A stretch of 10,382 bases of DNA from Propionibacteriaceae bacterium (lineage in GTDB: Bacteria > Actinomycetota > Actinomycetes > Propionibacteriales > Propionibacteriaceae). Shown here in pieces: positions 6,918 to 10,382 of the stretch (position 1 is the first letter of the stretch; the number at the start of each line of letters is the position of its first letter). The position numbers were made by a program, and so were the translations under genes. The notes below the pieces were generated by a model, which searched no databases, was not told the origin of the DNA, and saw only the letters and a program-made list of their open reading frames with translations. Where the stretch lies: the NCBI GenBank assembly GCA_021323255.1, contig JAJTCL010000148.1, positions 1-10,382 on the forward strand. Reading direction: 5' to 3'.

Positions 6918-7502
6918 ATGCCCAGGCTGTGGACGGACACGGTGGAATCGCACCGGCAGGAGGTACGGGAAGCGATCTTGGACGCCGCCGGTGAACTGGT
7001 GGCAAGCCGCGGACTGCTGGCGGTCAGCATGTCGCAGCTGGCCGAGACGGCCGGGATCGGTCGGGCAACGTTGTACAAGTATTTCGCCGATGTGGAGCAG
7101 GTGTTGACTGCGTGGCATGCCCGTCAGGTAGCGGGACACTTAGCCCAGCTCACCGCCCTGGCCGAGGGTCCAGGCGAGCCGGCCATCCGGTTACGGTCAG
7201 CGCTGGAGGCCTACGGGCGGATCTGCCGACAGCGGGCCCGGCACGGCGGCGACGCAATGGCTGCGGCGCTTCACCACTCCAGGGAAGTTCAACAGTCAGA
7301 ACGGCAATTGCGAGACCTGCTGGCGAGTCTGGTGACCGAGGCCGTAGCTGCGGCGGTGGTGCGGAGCGACGTGCCAGCGCGAGAGCTCGCTAGTTTCTGT
7401 GTGCATGCCCTGACTGCAGGTGCCGATATCAAGTCAGCTCCGGCGGTGGAGACACTGGTGGACCTGGTGTGGGCGGGCCTCAGCCCGGCGTCCTCCCCCT
7501 AG
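6918..7502 (+). CDS. TetR/AcrR-family transcriptional regulator
   Basis: A 194-residue protein with the standard TetR DNA-binding domain: helix 1 at about 13-30 (QEVREAILDAAGELVASRG) and the helix-turn-helix at about 36-57 (MSQLAETAGIGRATLYKYF). The ligand-binding half (about 65-190) is alpha-helical and Ala/Leu-rich without a recognisable ligand signature. I chose the ATG at 6918 because it gives the usual 12-15 residues before helix 1. An upstream in-frame start at 6789 would run the protein through the promoter region and into the divergent gene. No good ribosome site precedes 6918 (only AGG four bases away), and a -10-like box ends seven bases upstream, so the message may be leaderless. 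Divergence suggests it represses the membrane protein and possibly itself. Its stop overlaps the methyltransferase relic on the other strand. Confidence 0.92.
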   Translation: MPRLWTDTVESHRQEVREAILDAAGELVASRGLLAVSMSQLAETAGIGRATLYKYFADVEQVLTAWHARQVAGHLAQLTALAEGPGEPAIRLRSALEAYGRICRQRARHGGDAMAAALHHSREVQQSERQLRDLLASLVTEAVAAAVVRSDVPARELASFCVHALTAGADIKSAPAVETLVDLVWAGLSPASSP

Positions 7503-7693
7503 CGGTGATGGGTCAGCCCCGCGGTGCCGCAGACGACATCGACGCGATTGCCTGGACCACCTTAAGCCGGTCGGCGATTGAGCCCGCAGTCGATGGCCCG
7601 CCAGCCCAGAAGCCTGATCATCAGGTCGTACAGGCCGGCCCGGTGGATGACCCGGTCGCGACCGTGCCGCTCATGTCCATGCACACCGGGCAT
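7502..7693 (-). pseudogene. Relic of a class I SAM-dependent methyltransferase
   Basis: An ATG at 7693 preceded by an excellent AGGAGG five bases away opens a 43-codon frame ending at TAA (7562-7564). The peptide is His/Arg-rich at first and then reads RVIHRAGLYDLMIRLLG (residues 14-30), like the N-terminus of methyltransferases that start with VIH..R.YDL...LL. Past the stop, in the same frame, comes GNRVDVVCGTAGLTHHR. This resembles SAM-binding motif I (usually RVLDVGCGTGGLT) with one residue missing and two changed, followed by TAG. Nothing of the rest of the enzyme follows, because the convergent TetR gene occupies that DNA. This is therefore a truncated, stop-interrupted relic. The strong ribosome site implies it was once expressed behind the copper ATPase. 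The assignment rests on two short motifs, so certainty is moderate. Confidence 0.5.
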
Positions 7694-7794
7694 CAACACC
7701 TCCTGTTCGGCATGTTCGACGTGAACTTGTCGCTGATGTAGCCGTGCTGCGACTCGACGATCTCCGCCGCGGTCGAGCGCTCGATTGTGGTCAT
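7693..7794 (-). CDS. Small ORF, 33 residues, downstream of the copper ATPase
   Basis: An ATG at 7794, 21 bp after the ATPase stop, opens a frame of 33 codons. The product begins MTTIERSTAAEIVESQHGYI, is hydrophilic, has one Cys as the last residue and no membrane segment. Its TGA overlaps the ATG of the methyltransferase relic (TGATG), the arrangement of coupled genes, and the AGGAGG of the relic lies within its last codons. Its own ribosome site is poor. It could be a genuine small protein, a coupling leader, or the 5' stub of a larger gene. I do not recognise a family. Confidence 0.35.
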   Translation of the reverse strand: MTTIERSTAAEIVESQHGYISDKFTSNMPNRRC

Positions 7795-7815
7795 TGTTAG
7801 GTCGCTTTCTGAAGC

Positions 7816-10083
7816 TCAGTGTTGGCCGACCTCGAGCGCGGCGCGGTTGTCCAGCTCGGCGCGCCGGGGATCACTGGTGGTCGGGACGATGGTGTCGGGC
7901 CGCAGGTCCAGGCGGCGCAGCAGCTGCGCATTCACAGCGACGATGATGGTGGACAGCGACATTAAGATCGCGCCGACCGACATCGGCAATACGAAACCAG
8001 CCGGAGCCATCACACCCGCGGCCAGCGGCACCGAGATCAGGTTGTAGCCGGCTGCCCACCACAAGTTCTGCTTCATCTTGCGGTAGCTGGCCTTGGACAG
8101 CTCGATCACGGACAGCACCGAGCGGGGATCGTCGCTGGCCAGGATTACTCCGGCGGAGGCGATCGCCACGTCCGTGCCGGCGCCGATCGCGATGCCCACG
8201 TCGGCCTGCGCCAAGGCGGGGGCGTCGTTGACGCCATCGCCGACCATGGCGACCTGCCTGCCCTCAGATTGCAGCTGTTTGACCTTGCCGGCCTTGTCCT
8301 CGGGTCGCACACCGGCGAAGTATCGATCGATCCGCAGCTCGGCAGCAACGGACGCTGCGACCGCCTCGGCGTCACCGGTGATCATCACGACCTGCACGTT
8401 TCGGGCGTGCAGCGCCTCGACGGCGTGCCGCGACTCACTACGGATCTCATCGGCAAGCCGCAGTGCACCGATTACGTGTCCGTCGATCAGGACGTGCAGG
8501 ATAATCGCTCCCTCGGCCCGCCATTCATCCGCGATATCCAGTTCAGTTGCGCCTTCCTGGTGCAGCAGGTAGGGCCCACCAACCTGAACGTGACGCCCGT
8601 TGACGGTGGCCGAGACGCCAACAGCTGGGGAGGAAGTGAAGTTCGTGGCGGGGGCCAGAGGGAGCCGCCGCTGCTCGGCCGCGGCCACGATGGCCCGAGC
8701 CAGCGGGTGCTCAGAATCAGCTTCGGCGCTGGCAGCCAGTGCCAGTACCTCCTCTTCACTGCTGCCAGCGGTTTTGATGGCGGTGACCGTTGGCTGGCCC
8801 TTGGTAAGGGTGCCGGTCTTGTCGAACAGCACCGTGTCGACGGTCCGCATCGACTCCAGGGCTAGCCGGTCCTTGACCAGTACGCCGCCGCGGGCGGCCC
8901 GTTCAGTGGCGATCGCCACTACCAGTGGGATGGCCAGGCCGAGGGCGTGAGGACATGCAATGACCAGGACGGTGATGGTACGGACGATCGCCTGGTCGGG
9001 CAGCCCCAGCAGCATCCACACCACCATGGTGACGATGCCGGCGCCGAGGGCGTACCAGAACAACAAGGCCGCGGCGCGGTCGGCGATTCGCTGCGCCTTC
9101 GACGAGGAGTTCTGCGCCTCGGAGACCAGGCGCTGGATACCGGCCAATGCAGTATCTTCCCCGACGGCGGTGATCTCCACCCGTAGGCCGGAGTCAGTGG
9201 CCACCGTGCCGGCCACCACCGGGTCACCCTCGCCGCGACGGACCGGCTTGGACTCCCCTGTGATCATCGACTCGTCCATGCTGGCCGAGCCGGACCGGAT
9301 CCGGCCATCGGCCGGGATCCGACCACCGGGACGAACCACAACCAGGTCACCCAGCTGTAGATCCGCGGGAGCCACCAGCTCGGTGGCCTTACCCACGACC
9401 CGCTCGGCCTGGTCCGGCAGTAGCGCGGCCAACGAGTCCAGCGCGGAGGTGGTCTGGGCTAGGGAGCGCATCTCGATCCAGTGGCCGAGCAGCATGATCA
9501 CAATCAGCAGCGACAGCTCCCACCAAAAGTTGAGCTCCTCCTGCAGCAGACCGATGCTGGCGCCCCAAGAGGCGACGAAGGCCACCGTGATCGCCAACGA
9601 GATCAGCAACATCATCCCGGGCTGAAGGGCCCGCAGCTCACCGACCGCCCCAGTCAGGAACGGCCGACCACCCCACACATACACAAGGGTTCCCAGCAGC
9701 GGCGAGACCCAGCCAACCCAGCCGGCGGCCGGCAACTCATAGCCGAGCAGCATCGCGAACACCTCAGAAAAGCCGATCACCGGCACGGTGAGCACCAGCA
9801 TCGTCCAGAACAGTCGCCGAAACTGCCCGACATGATCCCCCTCTCCGCTGTGACCGCCATGACCGGCGTGGCTCGCGTGACCGGCATTCTCGCCATGGCC
9901 ACTTGAGGTGTGGTGACCGACCTGCCCGGTGTGACTCTCCGGCCCACCATGTCCGGGATGACCTTCATGCCCCGTGCTGTGGTGCTCATCGTGACCGGCG
10001 CGCTGGCCGGCCGGAAGGCCGTCGACAGGGTGCAGGTGTGCATGGCCGGGTGCGCTCGCGGGATGTTGCGTGTGGTCGGTCAT
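7816..10083 (-). CDS. copB: CopB-type copper-exporting P1B ATPase
   Basis: A 755-residue heavy-metal P-type ATPase. Residues 1-85 are a His/Gly-rich tail with over 20 histidines and no CxxC domain. Membrane helices follow, then the actuator TGES (275-278), the metal-site motif Cys377-Pro378-His379, phosphorylation site DKTGT (Asp421), the His459-Pro460 pair of P1B ATPases, hinge GDGVND (615-620), and a C-terminal membrane pair with Asn681 and the MSLST motif (708-712). CPH rather than CPC plus a His-rich N-terminus marks the CopB (P1B-3) group, exporting copper or possibly silver from the cytoplasm. The ATG at 10083 is preceded by GAGG eight bases away and leads straight into the His-rich tail. 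An upstream in-frame TTG (10215) lies in the -35 element and is rejected. Two CsoR-like operators cover the promoter, so copper induction is expected. Appears intact. Confidence 0.95.
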   Translation of the reverse strand: MTDHTQHPASAPGHAHLHPVDGLPAGQRAGHDEHHSTGHEGHPGHGGPESHTGQVGHHTSSGHGENAGHASHAGHGGHSGEGDHVGQFRRLFWTMLVLTVPVIGFSEVFAMLLGYELPAAGWVGWVSPLLGTLVYVWGGRPFLTGAVGELRALQPGMMLLISLAITVAFVASWGASIGLLQEELNFWWELSLLIVIMLLGHWIEMRSLAQTTSALDSLAALLPDQAERVVGKATELVAPADLQLGDLVVVRPGGRIPADGRIRSGSASMDESMITGESKPVRRGEGDPVVAGTVATDSGLRVEITAVGEDTALAGIQRLVSEAQNSSSKAQRIADRAAALLFWYALGAGIVTMVVWMLLGLPDQAIVRTITVLVIACPHALGLAIPLVVAIATERAARGGVLVKDRLALESMRTVDTVLFDKTGTLTKGQPTVTAIKTAGSSEEEVLALAASAEADSEHPLARAIVAAAEQRRLPLAPATNFTSSPAVGVSATVNGRHVQVGGPYLLHQEGATELDIADEWRAEGAIILHVLIDGHVIGALRLADEIRSESRHAVEALHARNVQVVMITGDAEAVAASVAAELRIDRYFAGVRPEDKAGKVKQLQSEGRQVAMVGDGVNDAPALAQADVGIAIGAGTDVAIASAGVILASDDPRSVLSVIELSKASYRKMKQNLWWAAGYNLISVPLAAGVMAPAGFVLPMSVGAILMSLSTIIVAVNAQLLRRLDLRPDTIVPTTSDPRRAELDNRAALEVGQH

Positions 10084-10162
10084 CGGGGTTACCTCGTCAG
10101 AGGGGTCGGTGATGGGCTGAAAAGTGCAGCAGCGGAGGCTATGTTCGTTCCTGCTGAGGGTG

Positions 10163-10177
10163 TACCCCCAGGGGGTA
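10163..10177. promoter_or_regulatory. CsoR-like operator, proximal copy
   Basis: TACCCCC-A-GGGGGTA is a perfect 15-bp palindrome with the C-run/G-run shape of copper-sensing CsoR operators in actinobacteria. Its centre is 28 bp from the distal copy. It would lie at or just after the transcription start predicted from the promoter at 10187-10215, where a bound repressor blocks initiation or early elongation. No csoR gene is in this window, so the regulator must be elsewhere. Confidence 0.8.
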
Positions 10178-10186
10178 TCTATCAGT

Positions 10187-10215
10187 AGACTACCCCCTGG
10201 GGGTATTCTGGTCAA
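10187..10215 (-). promoter_or_regulatory. Predicted promoter of the copper ATPase
   Basis: On the minus strand, TTGACC (10215-10210) matches the -35 consensus at five of six bases. After a 17-base spacer comes TAGTCT (10192-10187), which fits the actinobacterial TAnnnT form of the -10. Transcription would start near 10180 and leave a leader of about 95 nt before the ATG at 10083. The spacer is occupied by the distal CsoR-like operator. Confidence 0.65.
10191..10205. promoter_or_regulatory. CsoR-like operator, distal copy
   Basis: TACCCCC-T-GGGGGTA is the second perfect 15-bp palindrome, differing from the first only in its central base (its complement). It fills most of the spacer between the predicted -35 and -10 of the copper ATPase and touches the first two bases of the -10, so repressor bound here should directly exclude RNA polymerase. 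CsoR tetramers bind such G/C-tract sites when copper-free and release on binding Cu(I). Confidence 0.82.
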
Positions 10216-10382
10216 CAGTGGCTGGGGATCACCGATGGCCAGGCCGTCACTTTGCTAGCAAGGTGTCTCCATTCGGTTTCCTCCGCCGCGGCTTTCGCCT
10301 CGGCGCGGTGCCGCGCGACGATCGTGACCTTCGCGCCGTTCCTGGCGAAGACCCGCGCGATGCCCTTGCCGATGCCCTTGGT
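10212..10382 (-). pseudogene. Truncated short-chain dehydrogenase/reductase fragment
   Basis: Entering from the right edge, the minus strand reads TKGIGKGIARVFARNGAKVT, then IVARHRAEAKAAAEE. This is the glycine-rich NAD(P)-binding region and second strand of an SDR oxidoreductase (FabG-like); the preceding TGG residues should lie beyond the window. After about 35 codons (near 10278) the resemblance stops and an unrelated 21-residue tail runs to a TGA at 10212, inside the -35 of the copper ATPase promoter. SDRs are normally about 250 residues, so over 200 are missing, including the Ser and YxxxK catalytic residues. The break suggests that the copper module was inserted into, or recombined across, an SDR gene. 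The 5' end is outside the window. Confidence 0.75.
10248..10265. repeat. 18-bp imperfect palindrome upstream of the copper promoter
   Basis: CACTTTGCTAGCAAGGTG reads almost the same on both strands: eight of nine base pairs match around the centre GCTAGC. It lies 33 bp upstream of the ATPase -35 and just inside the tail of the SDR fragment. The size and symmetry fit a dimeric regulator site, but no candidate regulator is evident, and it could instead mark a recombination junction. Confidence 0.35.

Noticed and set aside
7469..7741. Plus-strand 90-codon frame after the TetR gene
   Set aside because: It overlaps the TetR 3' end in another frame, has no ribosome site and shows no recognisable family; the minus strand explains this region better.
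10084..10215. N-terminal extension of the copper ATPase from a TTG at 10215
   Set aside because: The extension would translate the predicted -35, both CsoR-like operators and the leader. The ATG at 10083 has its own ribosome site and leads into the expected His-rich tail.

Overview
The window comes from a high-GC bacterium, most likely an actinobacterium. The signs are strongly GC-biased codons, an AfsR/LuxR-like STAND ATPase with an N-terminal DUF4062 domain, CsoR-type copper operators, a TAnnnT-style -10 box and possible leaderless translation. It reads as an accessory copper-handling island carrying several decayed genes.

Left edge (1-528): no credible gene. It holds two hairpins (109-160) and a sequence resembling the acceptor and T-arm end of a tRNA-Gly (224-287), which could be an attachment-site scar.

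Minus-strand cluster (6024 down to 529): a DUF4062/NB-ARC/TPR STAND protein, now split into two reading frames with the Walker B region missing (6024-5170 and 5176-3296). It is followed by a multicopper oxidase with a methionine/histidine-rich insert (3260-1509), a wrecked DJ-1/PfpI gene overlapping the oxidase stop by four bases (1512-916), and a small VOC-fold protein (906-529). Spacing suggests one transcript from a candidate promoter near 6064-6091.

Centre (6133-7502): a five-helix membrane protein on the minus strand, divergent from a TetR-family regulator on the plus strand, with an 83-bp shared control region.

Right (7502-10382): a CopB-type (CPH motif) P1B copper ATPase with a long His-rich N-terminus. 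Its promoter is overlaid by two near-perfect CsoR-like palindromes. Downstream are a 33-residue ORF and the relic of a SAM-dependent methyltransferase. Upstream is the broken end of a short-chain dehydrogenase, interrupted close to the copper promoter.

The genes that look functional are the CopB ATPase (copper export, metal-regulated), the multicopper oxidase (probable Cu(I) oxidation), the VOC protein, the membrane protein and the TetR regulator. The STAND, DJ-1, methyltransferase and SDR genes look damaged. Each family is known. What is unusual is the STAND/oxidase cluster, the oxidase's apparent lack of an export signal and its altered copper-ligand motif, and the density of decay. I did not find a convincing wholly new system.
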